Shown: one piece after another, positions 21,855 to 34,053 of the stretch | Layout of the letters: each line of letters opens with the position of its first letter | How positions within the stretch are numbered: the first letter of the stretch is position 1 | NCBI GenBank assembly: GCA_016647705.1 | Contig: CM028338.1 | Span: forward strand, 22,589,577-22,653,576 | Direction of reading: 5' to 3' | From: Eucommia ulmoides | Taxonomy: Eukaryota; Streptophyta; Magnoliopsida; Garryales; Eucommiaceae | DNA length: 64,000 bases | Notes under the pieces: model-generated | What the model was told of the DNA's origin: nothing | What the model saw: only the letters and a program-made list of their open reading frames with translations | Databases searched by the model: none | Position numbers and translations under genes: made by a program

Positions 21855-23560
21855 TGATAGGTGTGAAAAACCTATCTATTTCCAATCCTAATTGGTTAGT
21901 TTTTGAATATATTTATAGTTATTTTTATTATGTTTTAATTAGTATTTATACTTTTTGTATAACTCAGGTGTGTGGGTCAAAACGATAGGAAACTGGAGCT
22001 AAAACGATGAGATCGAACCAAAGCGGTTCGAAGTTACGGTGGATAAACAAGCTCGGAGGCTAAAAGACGAAACAGGCCCACCGCTTAGGCGTCCAGACCA
22101 CCGCCTAAGCGGTGAAGATGCAGAGAAGAGCAAAATGTTACTGACGAACGACCGCCTGAGCGGAAATTCTACCGCTTAGGCGGAAATCTAGCAGAGGACG
22201 AAGAAGGGCTACTGACAGCCGCTCGCCTAGGCGAAGTTTTCTTCGCTTAGGCAAAAATCCAACAGAATGTTCTCCATTTCATCACCTACTTCACCGCCAA
22301 GGCGATCAGACTTAACCGACCTAATTCCGCCTAGGCGGATTTGCCCTGCACAGCCTTTAGATATTTTTAGATATTTTTAGGATATTTTTGCTATAAATAT
22401 CCCCTCTCCTCCCCCTTTGGCCGAATCTCTCTCCTCTCTCTTGCATTTTTGAGCCCCTTAGGCTATAGTTAAGCCAAGGGTTAGGAATTTTAGTGGTGGA
22501 GCTCGCATCCCAAAGTGGAGAAGACGGAGAATCGATCGTGGAGCGTTCTTAGCGGTTTATCTTCGGACGAGGCTAAGTTCTTCGATCGGTTTTCCTTATT
22601 TCTTTATCTTAGGAGAATGTGAGCATGTTTAGCTCGTTATTTTCTTATATATGCGGCTATGGCCCCGAGTTAAATATGCATTGTAGTAGGGATTAACAAT
22701 ATATTTATAAATACGTTGTTTGGATGATTTCGGTGTTTCGTTTGTGATTGTTCTTCGTAGTTTGATTATATTTATCGTATTATTTGTTTATTATGATTAG
22801 ATTGATAAATGGAGAATACGGGGTTTTGATAAACCCCTAATTCAGATTAGGGTAAACAAACGCCATGATTCTATAACCCGGTCGGGATTTGAATCGTGGA
22901 CAATCGATGACGTTGGGCAAGACACACGCTACCTAAGGTCATTAAGACTTTGAGGGGGACCTCTTCGTTGACTCGAAGTTGCGTTATATTCCTTGTCTTA
23001 CACTTGGAAGAGGTGGCAAGGGAGTTTTAGAACGGAGATTGTCAATAGGGTAAATACAACGCGACGATCCAATGACCCGGGAGGGAGTTGGATTGTGTAC
23101 AATCAATGACGCTGGGTGAGACTCACGTGACCTAGGGTCGTTAAGACGTTGAGGGGGACTTCTCCATTGACTCGAAGTCATGTATTCATTCGTCTTACAC
23201 TCGGAAGAGGTGGCGGCAGAGTTTATGTACTGAGGTTGTCAAATAGGTCGAACAACGTAAACGCGAGTAAATCGGAATCGAACACGCATTTGTAAACATG
23301 TTAATCCCTATATAATTCTTAACCCTAAAACATATTAACATAATAGTGTAGTTAATTTAGGATATATTAGTATTAGTTTAATTAATTAAATACAATTATT
23401 TTTCGCCTAGATAAAATTAGGTCACAACAAACGCAGTATTCGATAGTAACGACAACAATCCCTGTGGATACGATAACCCGATCTTAACGATCACACTATA
23501 CTAAAACTTAGACCTCGTATACTTGCGAGTGTAAGTAGCGGCGCATTTTGCGCCCTACCA
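21855..23560 (+). repeat. A4 5' LTR
   Basis: 1706 bp, TGATAGGTGTGAAAAACC...GCGCCCTACCA. It holds a palindrome array (22078-22335), a TATA box TATAAATA (22392-22399), and a tandem duplication of about 196 bp in the transcribed part (22856-23051 and 23052-23248). Each of those units carries TTACACT(T/C)GGAAGAGGTGG. It is very similar to the inverted LTR of A8 (55368-57096) and to S3. Confidence 0.9.
22392..22399 (+). promoter_or_regulatory. A4 LTR TATA box
   Basis: TATAAATA is followed by a C/T-rich tract (CCCCTCTCCTCCCC), as in plant core promoters. It lies about 57 bp after the last palindrome of the U3 array. It would start the element's RNA, so R begins some 30 bp downstream. Confidence 0.65.
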
Positions 23561-23566
23561 AGTTTT

Positions 23567-23584
23567 TGGCGCTGTTGCCGGGAT
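23567..23584 (+). other. A4 primer-binding site
   Basis: TGGCGCTGTTGCCGGGAT lies six bases after the LTR end. It is a slightly changed form of the Athila tRNA-Asp-type site. Confidence 0.85.
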
Positions 23585-23792
23585 TGTTTTTATGTTTTTT
23601 GTCGGAAAGACGCGTAATGGCTCCAGACTTAAGTTTTAGATAGGAGAATCAAGTGTTTCGTATTGTCGGGATTGGCGATGTCGTTCATTGTCGATATTGT
23701 GTGTAAATGACCTAATTTTACTTTAGGCATTTTTTTTGTATATAATTTTTGTTTATAGTTTTGTTTTTATTTCTTATGCAGGGAACTTGGCG

Positions 23793-23963
23793 ATGTTAGA
23801 TCGATGGGTATTGATGCATCCCTTTTGACGAGATTCCAATCCGTTTATTGTGCTTGGCCAAGAACATAAGCCGGTGAGGCATTTTATTGAGAGATTGAGC
23901 CATCCAAAGCAAAACCTCGCTAATCTTGAGGGCGTTCTGAAAATGTCGGGCCAAGGACATTAA
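23793..23963 (+). pseudogene. A4 gag-derived mini-ORF (broken copy)
   Basis: This is the counterpart of the open 56-codon frame in A8 (54343-54513), with almost the same predicted residues (MLDRWVLMHPF at the start, LSHPKQNLANLEGVLKMSG near the end). The middle resembles the RDSKPF part of Athila gag in A9. It is broken here. It may be a mere gag remnant retained with a cis-acting leader. Confidence 0.55.
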
Positions 23964-26144
23964 ACCACGCACTTCTTGCGAGGCAACCCAAGGAATTCTT
24001 TTTGATCCATCCCATCCGACTTGATTCGGAGGCGAGTTCCTCTCGCCTCCCAGGTAAGTGTTCTGAACACGCTTTGTTAGCATGCTTTAAATTTCATATG
24101 TTGAGAATGATGATTGGGATCGCTAAGGACACTGTCCACTTTGAGTTTGGGGGTGATGTGTAATATGTAGTATGTTAGTTTATGTGTTATTGTTTTTCCG
24201 TATTGCATGTGTGTTTAGGTTAGAATGTGTTTATGTTTTTGTGTTGTTGTTTATATGTTGAGTTTTGTGTTCATCTGGGCCGTCACCCGATGATGAAAAT
24301 TACCCCTGGTTGTTTTGAAAGTCAAGGGTAATACCCATGCATGTGTGATTTTGTGTGCTTGACTATGCTTTTTGGTAAAAATTATTGTAGATCCTAATTT
24401 ACACGAGCACATAGACTCAATATATAGTTATTCAATTGATTTGAGGACGATTATCGATTAACCAAATTCATAACAAATTAAGGATTCTAGAACTTCACTG
24501 GGGGGAAGCTTGAGGCGAAATCCTAGGCAAGGTAGTTTAGGAGACGTGATTTAGGCATTCGTTTTATCGTTTGAGCCTTTTTAAGCCTACCTTGTTACAT
24601 GTTTATCCCTCGTCACCCTGTCGAAGCCTAAATGCACATTCAATTCTGAACACATAAACCAATACCACGGCCAATTGAATTCCTTCCAGTCCTTTATCAC
24701 TAAACCAAAGGCACAATTTGAGTGAATCAAGTTAGCCGTTGCAAAGGCTTCTTGATGTGAGTGGTTGGGTTTAGGGCGAACTTCTAATTGGTTCGATATT
24801 TGAGTACTCACTTGTCATTTTTCATTTGTATTTCGCACACCCCTTCAATTGTAACAATCAAATAAGTTTGGGGGTGTGTTCGTTGAAAAAAAAAAGAATC
24901 AAATGTAAATACAGTTTTTATTTCCGTTTCTTTTTGACAAGTGAGTACATCGGTTTTAAATGCATGTTCGGGATTGTCTCCAATCTTTCTATGGGGATTC
25001 GAGAGTGAATGTGAAACGTTTACTATTACTAATTTTGTCAGTTTAACACGAAATTATTTCTTTTATTTATGCATATTATATCAAATTATATCCATAAAGA
25101 ATCCAATAGACCATGATAAAGGCACATAAATTTCATGACATGCCCTAAATCACCAAGGTGATTAAGAAATTGGGCTTGCTTTAGATTTACATCAATCCAA
25201 GTTATCTTGACAAACCACCCTAGGACCAATGAATTACGGGCCTAAACATCATTAAAATGCCCACAAAGGAGGCTTGAAATGTCCAAGAAACCATTAGGTA
25301 GGATTGAAATGTCCAAGAAACCCTTAGGTATTCTCTACAGAAATATCTAAGAAAGGAAACCAAGACACTTAGGAGGTAACCAACCATTATTGAAACTAAA
25401 TAGATTCGGTTCGCCACCTAAGTTAGACATTTAATGTGTATTAAATTTCCATCCCATCAATAATTAAATGATTTGGATGACATTGATAGGACACATTCAA
25501 TGGATATAGATATTTTGAGCAAAATATCTTAGGTATAATCGAAATTCCTAAAATGTGACTACCCGTTATCAAAACCAAATCAATCCACTTTGCCACCTAG
25601 CCAATGCTTTAAATGCACTTAACATCAAGAATTTATTGTATGGGATGACATGGAAGAGGTAGTTTCAACCTGATTCAATAAAAAACCACTAGTTGTGTGC
25701 TCTCCAAGTCGTGACTCATCATCTATCATTAAATGCATGATGACACTTGAAGACTAAATACAATGCACCTTAGAAGCATTTATGACAACAAAATTGAAAT
25801 AGTAAAAGTAACCAGTACTTAACCCCTAAATTAAACCATAAGTGCCACATCATATCATAAATGCACCCATGTGCAACCAATAAGATTCAAGGGAGTGTGA
25901 TGATTTCTAATGATTAGAAATCAATACTGATGAATGCCCATCATTACTAATGATTGCCAATAATTACAAAATCTAGGAAAATATTTGGTAATCATTACCA
26001 AATCTTACAAAATATTCTACTACACTCAAAATTCGTGCATAAGTGATCAAAACCAAAATGAAAGGGCATGTCCCCTAGGCTAAACAGACCCTAAGGAAGG
26101 GTCTAGTATAGCCTACACATTTATCAAATCGCAGGCTCTTAGCC

Positions 26145-26152
26145 TATAAATA
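26145..26152 (+). promoter_or_regulatory. T1 LTR TATA box
   Basis: TATAAATA in CTTAGCCTATAAATACAAAG, the only strong TATA motif between 25 and 27 kb on the plus strand. It is well placed for the start of a Tat-type LTR transcript. Confidence 0.5.
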
Positions 26153-26690
26153 CAAAGTCCTTGTTTTTCATAATTTCAAGTATTGAAGTCCTAACTTCTT
26201 TCCGTAAACTCGAGAAGCTCTCTTGGGTTCATAACAGTGATTGATTGAGTTCAAGCATAAAAGATCAAAGAAGGATAAGAAGGTATATGTTTAGGGAAGA
26301 CCACTCCCCTAAACTAAGTATGTGTCTTGGGAATCCTATAATCTTGTTTTAATTTCATGTATTACGCTTGCACATAGTAGAATTATGTAGTATCTATGCT
26401 TTACTTTCATGTATATAACACACATAATCCATAATCAACCAAATAACATATAATTTTTGTTATAATCATCAAACTATATCCAAATCATACAAAACTATCT
26501 CAAGAACATCAAGAATGTCCGACAATATGTAAAGAAAAAGTGAGGACCCAAATCATCCAACAATATGTTAAGAACATGTAAGGATTCAAAAAATATATAT
26601 ATATATATATCACACCATGAGTTGTGCATAGTCTCTACAATTTTCTCAAGAACACTTCAAACCTACTCGTTACTAATAGTTAATACTAAC

Positions 26691-28442
26691 TAGTAGCGCG
26701 TAAATACGCCGCTACTTTCACTCACAAGTATACGAGGTCAAATTTTAGTATAGATTGGGAGAGTTTGGGTTATTGTGTCCACGGGGATTGATTTTAACTA
26801 TTATTGAGTACCGCATTTGTCATGACCTAACTTTATCTAGGCGAAAATAAATGTGTTTAAAATTAATAATACTAATATTAAGTTAATTAATCTAATTAAA
26901 TTAACTATACTAATACTATTATGAGATGTTTAGGGAAAGTATTGCCTACAGATTAACTTTTGTTTACAAAAACGTGTTTGGTCTCGTTTTAATTTACGTT
27001 AACGGCATTCGACTTATCCGATAATCTTAGTTCGTAAACTCCTATGCTACCTCTCCCGAGTGTAAGACAAGGGATATAATGTGACTTCGTGTCAACGAAG
27101 AAGTCTCCCTTAATGTCTTAACGACCCTAGATCATGTGAGTTTTGCCCCAACGTCATTGATTGCACACAATCCAACTCCCGACCGGGTTGTTGGATCGTG
27201 CGTTGTGTTTACCCTATCGACAATCTCAGTTCTAAAACTCCACCGCCACCTCTCCTGAGTGTAAGACGGGGGAATACATGACTTCAAGTCAATGAAGAAG
27301 TCCCACTCAATGTCTTAACGACCCTAGGTCACGTGAGTCTTGCCCCAACGTCATAGATTGTCCATAATCTTAACCCCGACCGGGTTATTGGATCGTGCCG
27401 TTCGTTTATTCTAGTCAGAATCCAGGATTTATCAAACCCCGTATTCTCATAACATAATTCTAAGCATGACAAACAAATAATACGGCATACACAATGAAAA
27501 TAACTACGAACATCTGCAAACGAAACACAAACTCAACAAAATAACATTTTCATAAATTACATTAATCTATAGACAAAAACCTGTTTAGCTCATGGCCATA
27601 GTCAGTTATATAATGAAAACTAAGATAAACATGCTCAAACAACAATCCTAAGTTAAGAAATAAAAGAAGGAACAAGAGAAACTTAGCCTAGTCCGAAGAT
27701 TTATTGCTAAAAACATTTCGAGATCGCTCATCCTTGGTTGCAACGTGATCTTCTCCTTAGGATTTGAATGAGCACTCCCAAAACCTCTCTACTATCCTCC
27801 TAAAGTCTATGGAGGTGTCTTGGATAAATTGAGAGGATATGAGGATAAAATAGGTATCAAAATATCCTAAAATATCTAAAATACTATCTAATATGGGGCA
27901 ACGATCACCGCCTAGGCAGTGGGTATGTTGGTTAGAATGATCGCCTAGGCGGTAAAACAGTAAACCAAGTTTATGAATTTTGACCACCTAGGAAGTGGTT
28001 TTACCTCCTAGGCAGTGAAACGGCAGTGAGTTTAGGCTTGGCTCTGCACTTTTACCATCGCGATGGTGGTTTCACACACTTTCTTGTTTTGGCTGTAACT
28101 TCTTCGTCCGAGCTCCGATTGAGGTGATTTAAAAACCTATGAAAATATAAGGGACATATATACAACTTACAAGTTTTGGGTTTTTCCTAAATAGGATTGA
28201 ATCGTAGTCAAAAATAACCTTGAAGTTACAGCACCTTTACCGGCTTTGCACATTTCCACCCTTTTTCCACCATTCTTGATCTGATTTGATTGTTTTTTAT
28301 CCATTTACATACCTTTTCACCTCAAACACCTGATTTAGACAAAAACACATAAAAACATATTAAAATATATTTAAACATAATAAACATACTAAAAAATTAA
28401 CAATTTTTTATTTGGAAATAGATAGGTAATTTACACCTATCA
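26691..28442 (-). mobile_element. S3: solo Athila LTR with perfect target duplication
   Basis: 1752 bp, plus-strand start TAGTAGCGCGTAAATACGCC and end TTACACCTATCA, flanked by CTAAC on both sides (26686-26690 and 28443-28447). The orientation is minus. It matches the A4 and inverted A8 LTRs, including the duplicated unit with CTCTCC(C/T)GAGTGTAAGAC (27050-27430) and a palindrome array (27903-28025, ACCGCCTAGGCAGTGGG, TCGCCTAGGCGGT). No internal sequence is present, so it is a product of LTR-LTR recombination. Confidence 0.93.
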
Positions 28443-28864
28443 CTAACCATATAACTGTAAATAATTGATTTACTTTCTGCTATATGTGAAGATCATAGAC
28501 TTGCACTAAGTCTTCATGTTAGTGGACTGACACAAACACACACACATATAGACACACTACACCAACAGACCCTTGTGGCTAAAAACACGGAAAAAGGGAG
28601 GGCCTTTATTCCTTTAAGGATATGTGTGATTCTTCTTCATAAATCTTTCCATTTTTCTTAGTTTCAAGTAGGATTAGCATAAATATATACTATTTCTTGT
28701 GATGTTCAACTAACAACTCATACACCAACACTAAATAACCAAAACAAAAGATTTTGGTTAGGTGTTCTTGATAAAATCAAAGAGATCGTGAACATATCAT
28801 GTTACGATTCATGTTTCATTTAATAACTCAAATCAACTAAAATCCAACCAACTAGTAATCACCC

Positions 28865-29160
28865 GAACGAATTACGTGAAGACCTAATTCTTATTGATAT
28901 AAGATACATAGGCAACCCATGTGCGGGTTCGGTCACTTTTCCAAATAATTTAGTCTTAGTTTACATTCTGGAACTACTTGTCGGCCTGATTTCTTGTGAC
29001 AATGAGGATATGTAGGCAACCTATGTAAGGTTCAGTCTCTAAAAATTACAAAAAAAAAATATTTTTCATTTAGTATAGCTTGCATATTGGAACTACATGT
29101 CGACCTAATTCCTTGTGAAAACAATGATATGTAGGAAGCCTATATAAGGTTCGGTCAATT
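28865..29160 (+). repeat. T1 triplicated LTR unit
   Basis: Three diverged units (28865-28942, 28969-29040, 29088-29160) of roughly 115-bp period share ACCTAATTCTTGTGA-like and GATATGTAGGCAACC(C/T)ATGT..GGTTCGGTC. This motif is commonly seen in Tat/Ogre LTRs. The unit-to-unit divergence is high, so the array is old. Confidence 0.75.
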
Positions 29161-29790
29161 ATATTTATGTTTCTTGTAAACTGCTATTGGGTTGTTGATT
29201 TCATAGTATAGTATTTACTGCTTTCATTATGTTAAAAACACAAAAATAGTTTTTTTTTTTTTTCATTTATAACTGCATGATAAAGAGTTAAACATTTACT
29301 GCTTTCATTATGTCAAAATACATTAAAAAAAAAAACAAAAGGGGAAAACCTTTATGAAAGGGAAATGTTTTTGTTAATGAAATCAAAGAAAATTACTCAG
29401 GTTTTGTTTTACATGAATATTTATCTAGATCAAGGTACCATTTATGGACATGTGTCTTAGGGTGTGTAAAACCTTCCATGAGCATAACCGACCCCCAAAC
29501 ATTAAGAATATCTCTGGTACATAGACCTTTATGAGTCAAAACACGAGTCATTTCAATGTAAAATGAATTTCTACAACCCCCGATTACCTAGCACACCATT
29601 TAACCCTGTGCTAGGTGACGACTCCATTTTCAACATAAAATCCCTGCCCAAGAAATTTTTCAAAATCGATGCCTAAAAAAGACCTTCAAAAACTATTTTA
29701 AAAATGAATAGATTTGAACGACTTAGAGAGGGAGGAATGAAACTCGTTTCTTTATTTCTTCCGCTATCAAAAATCCAAGGTATGTTAGCT

Positions 29791-29808
29791 AGTGACTCTG
29801 CTGGGGAC
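29791..29808 (+). other. T1 primer-binding site
   Basis: AGTGACTCTGCTGGGGAC resembles the tRNA-Arg-type site (TGGCGACTCTGCTGGGGA) of Tat/Ogre elements. It marks the LTR end near 29790. Confidence 0.65.
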
Positions 29809-32800
29809 CTACAGAGAGTCAAGCCTAGTTGGAGTCTGAATTTATATTCACTGTTAAATAAAACTAGAGAAATATGTCTTTGATTTTTAAGCATAACTAA
29901 TTCCCTTCAAAAATAATAAATAATAATGATAACGAATATTTTTATAATTTTTATATTACGTAAGATAGAATAAAACTTCTAGGACAAGTAGGGGCATAGT
30001 AATCGGTGTAAGTTCTTGTAATATCCCACGCATTGCTAGCTCTTTCGGCGTCTAAAAACATTTTCCACAATCATAATATGCAGCAAGCTGTAAGAAAGAA
30101 CAAGAATCCTTATTAACATAATAAACCCTCAAATACAAAACAACAAATCATAAATGCCCATTGCATCTGTAATTATCCAATTAAAACTTACTCTAACAAA
30201 ATCACAAATTACCTTCACCCTAAATAAACAAAAGTCCATCTCAAATAAACGTAAAAAATAATAGCATTTGCTAAACAAAGTTGTCTAAAGTTTGTCCGAT
30301 AAGGTAATGTGAAAGAATCATGCTGATTTTACCAACAAATAAAAATGTATCATCAAACAATAGAATCAAGATCGTATGATCCAATAGTAAACATACCATG
30401 GATCACATTTCACTATGAGGGATTATTCTCCATTAGGAAGACATTTTGTTTAGGTTCAGAACGCCTTAACCAAGTCAAAAACCTTTCTGATAGGAGGTCA
30501 GTTAATGTTTACCAGTTAGATTTGTCAAATTCACCCTCAGTTGATATCATGAACTCATAGGTGTCTTAAACCCTTCCTCAAGTCCTAGGAATGATGATCT
30601 ATCATTTGATAGAAAAATGATAGTTCTACCATTAGGTCCTAGGAAAAATGATCCAATTGTGTAATTAGGTTTTAAGAACAGTAATCTATTTCTGATGAAG
30701 AAAACAGACAAGCATGTCATCAAGTTCTTGGAGCAATTTTGTCATTAAGTCCTAGGATCCACGATGCATGTCGTGAGGAATTAAATGGAGATTTTGCCTT
30801 GAAATCCTATGAAGAATGATCCATATCTCAAGGATAAAAGGTTAATTAGTCCATAGTCCTAAGATGATTGTAACTTCTAAATTTCAGGATAAGCTGAAAG
30901 TTGCAAGTTACCCTGGTCCTATGAAACCAAGTCCAAGCCAAGGTATGTCCAGAACATATCTTAGAATTGCGTACTAGAGATATGTTTCCCTAGGATTGCA
31001 TACATATAGCATGAACATAATCATCCATATAGACATACTCACATAGTCAATAATACGACCATGCATAAACTTTGCATCTTTAAACGTTCCATTAGTAGAG
31101 ATCTAACTTGTTAATCAATTAATAAACCTAGGAAATTCGCTTTAGGTAACTATCGCTAAAAGCCATCCGAGAGTCGCTTGCAAGATCTTAAAATGGATCT
31201 AATTCCTCCTTATGTTAGATGTACTCGAAACGGCTGCAATATTTCAATGATACTAGAAGACATAACCTTCTTGAAACAAATACTAAGCCAGATGAAGCCA
31301 ACCTCATTATTTCGAGAAAAGAGAAAATAAGTTCATATCTATCTCTATCCTTATCGTAACTTCTTAAGTTGATGAATTAGGTATCATCTTGTACACCTAT
31401 GTACTAGATTTACATAGAACTAAATGCAGGTTTATTTTGCCTACGGTCGACTTAGGTCTTTCTACTCTAAATTTTATAAATCAATTTTCTTGTCGTAATT
31501 CACATACCGTGAATAATCAAAATAATGATAACATAATTTCAATAATAAATTATACCATTATCAAAAGGAAAATGTTAAAATAAATTTCTTCTTTTAACTA
31601 AACGATGATGAGATATTGACAAAAAAATCTAAGAGCGTTAGAAAACCTAAGAACCCTAATGTGGAATTATTACATATATTCTGACCCAGGAGTGTTTGAG
31701 TAACCACAGAAGACTGTAGAAGACCTCCTCAACCAGAATAAAAGGAGGAAACATATGGTGGATTCATGGTGTGAATGATGAATAGATAAAGTCTTGGAGC
31801 CTAACCCCGCCAAATAAAAATTCTTAAAAGGTCGAGCAGATTAACGAAAGAAGATGATCTAATATAAACTAGGATTTTACCCCCGCAAATAACTAATCTG
31901 AAACCATGTGGAAACTTACTTACGTTAAAAAGTTGGATAAACCTTGTAAGATTAAAGACAATTAAGAATGGAAGAATACATTGAGAATTCATCAAGATAA
32001 TACCTAATAATGTGAAAAGTAGCCAAGATAAGGGAAAAAGAAACAAATACCTCGAGACTGACTCAAATTACGCATAATTCTCTTAAAATGTAAAGCCCTA
32101 AAAATATTTGTTATGAGAAAGAAAATAATAAATAAAGAATGGTCTCAGAAAGTTTCTAAACACTGAGTTGTCATGCGAAAGCAGTCAAGTGAATTATGCT
32201 CTTTATATAGTCCGAGTATTAAGTCATAGGGGTATCTCAACACCTAATGACTTGGGCCAACTGAACCGGGATCACTACCCCAAGCTCTCTACATGGATTA
32301 TATAGAAAGTATGACTCCCTACTTGCTAAAGTGAATAAAATAAAAGAATGTTCTCTTAACACTACCAGGACAGAATAACATTTGTTAGTCGTCATTGACT
32401 AACATTTTTTTCTCCATCACTTCTATTCTCCCTCACCTAATTCATCTCGAGAAGGCATATCTTGTTTTCCCTCAATTCAAGATAGAACAAGTGAAGTAGA
32501 GCCATCGAAAAAACCTCAGGTAGCATATAGAGCTTAGGTAATCTTGATAAACATCTTAGAAAATATCAATATTGGAACTTGATGGAATTGAACTAGACAA
32601 CCTCTTTAACTAATAATTACGGATTCAAAATAAACAATTGAGATGATTGAACATTTGAATATAACTACCTGAGTATACTCTAGTCAAAATATTCTCGCAT
32701 AAATGTGAAAAGGGAAATATACATTCAACGTTCGAGTATAATACCTAAAACATTAGAAATGAACTTGGGAAATACAAGAAAGAAAGAGAATAAGCATTTC

Positions 32801-33132
32801 TAAATAAACCATTCATTCGAACCCTTTCCCAAAACTTATCCAAAAGTCATTTAAAGCCCAAGCCAAATCAACAGTGATCCTTATTCTAAGCCAAATGTTC
32901 ACATTCTTGGAAATCCCGATCTTACCAAAGCAAGATACAAAATAACCCTCCACTATTCTTATCCAAACCTTTTCATCTTACAACCAAAACCCAGAGATTG
33001 TTCGAAGTCAAATTCTGATCAAAATTTTAATTATAATACAAGAAGGAGTAAAGGATCAGGAAGCCTCTCAGAAGTAGTGGTCAATTTTTCGTATTAGAAA
33101 CAACATGGAAATAACGAGGAGAGATGGTTAAT
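29809..33132. other. Non-coding remains downstream of the T1 primer site
   Basis: About 3.3 kb of AT-rich sequence with no domain, no long open frame and no RNA gene. Diverged copies of AGTCCTAGGAA...ATGATCC occur at about 30585, 30645, 30745 and 30805. A TATA-like CTTTATATAGTCC near 32210 is unexplained. It is best read as decayed internal sequence of T1 or an older element. Confidence 0.5.
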
Positions 33133-34053
33133 TGATAAATTGATTTTTATCAATTTATCTCCTAATTTATTGTGTGATTTTTTAGCATTTTATTTATGTT
33201 TTTAATACATTTTAAATTTATTTATGTAGGTGAGGTGAATTAGGCTGAATTGGTTGAAAATCAAGGCCTTTGGAAAGAATCAGGAATTAACAGACATGCT
33301 CCAGCACACTCCCAAACACCACACCGATTGATCCTCCCTACAAAAGAAGAATGGAACGTTATAGCTAGTCTCCCAAAGCCAAAGCCTCTGCCTCATCCGC
33401 ACAGTAGCGTAGCTCCAAAGTTTCCCTAATTACAGTTACGTCCCTGCAGCGCCCAAAACAAGGGATCTAGCGCCCATACTCACGGAGGGATCATTTTTAA
33501 AAGAAATATTTGACGTTTTGAAGAGCACATAAAAGGATCTTCAACTTGGAATGAAATGAGCATTTGGGAGCCTACTTTTTGGAGATGCCAAGAAGATAGA
33601 TTAAAGATAAAATTGAGATTTCTGATTATTGATTATTTGTGAATCATGGGTTTATGTTTGGATTTAGTTATGGATGTTTTGTTGGATGATATAAACATGC
33701 TTGTCTAGATCTTTTCTATCTAGGGGGATTTGAATAGCTTTGTATGAACTATGTTTTGAGATTTTAAGATTTTGTTAATTAAATTTCATGCTTTAATCGT
33801 TTGGGTTTCTTTATGCTTGTTTGCTAATTTATGCAAAAGATAAATTAGATATCACATATGTTTAGGATTAGGCACTTGATAGAGGTAATTTTGCACATTG
33901 AGACTGGAGAAACATAACCTTGAGTATATTAGTACGAAAGGCTTGTGTGGTTTAGGTAGCCATTTCCTGGGCAAGAATTAATGATTGGAAAATTAGTTTA
34001 ATCGAATAGAGATATTAATTCAAGTAATTATACAAATTATCTTACTCGGCACT
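33133..34053 (+). repeat. A5 5' LTR, first part
   Basis: The first 921 bp of the LTR, ending at GGCACT where A6 inserted. There is no coding sequence. Unlike the other Athila copies this LTR has no clear palindrome array. Near 33330-33480 it has GCGCCCAAAACAAGGG and CGCCCATAC. Confidence 0.75.

Larger units (their letters stand above)
21855..25015 (+). mobile_element. A4: short non-autonomous Athila derivative
   Basis: A plus-strand element with a complete LTR (21855-23560), primer site and about 1.45 kb of internal sequence, nearly all of which can be aligned with the A8 interior. The internal part keeps the 5' leader, a gag-derived mini-ORF region and the 3' UTR with two purine tracts (24143-24160 and 24862-24879). 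It has no protease, RT or integrase. The family similarity stops near 25015, and no 3' LTR or target duplication is found. ACTGG precedes the LTR. It must have depended on proteins from full Athila copies. Confidence 0.85.
25016..33132 (+). mobile_element. T1: Tat/Ogre-like LTR and non-coding internal remains
   Basis: An old plus-strand relic. Its LTR part (about 25016-29790, interrupted by S3) has a TATA box (26145-26152), tandem units with the GGATATGTAGGCAACC motif (28865-29160), then GGACATGTGTCTTAGGGTG, CATAACCGACCCCC and ACCTAGCACACCATTTAACC...GACGACTCC (29440-29625), the Tat/Ogre signature also seen in S2. A primer site follows at 29791. From 29809 to 33132 there is no recognisable coding sequence. 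The start of the LTR was not found because A4 abuts it near 25015. It is heavily decayed. Confidence 0.75.

Noticed and set aside
22984-23181. 65-codon minus frame in the A4 LTR
   Set aside because: It lies in the duplicated transcribed part of an LTR and is not kept in homologous LTRs.
26590-26612. (AT)n tract as a regulatory site
   Set aside because: A simple microsatellite with no further support.
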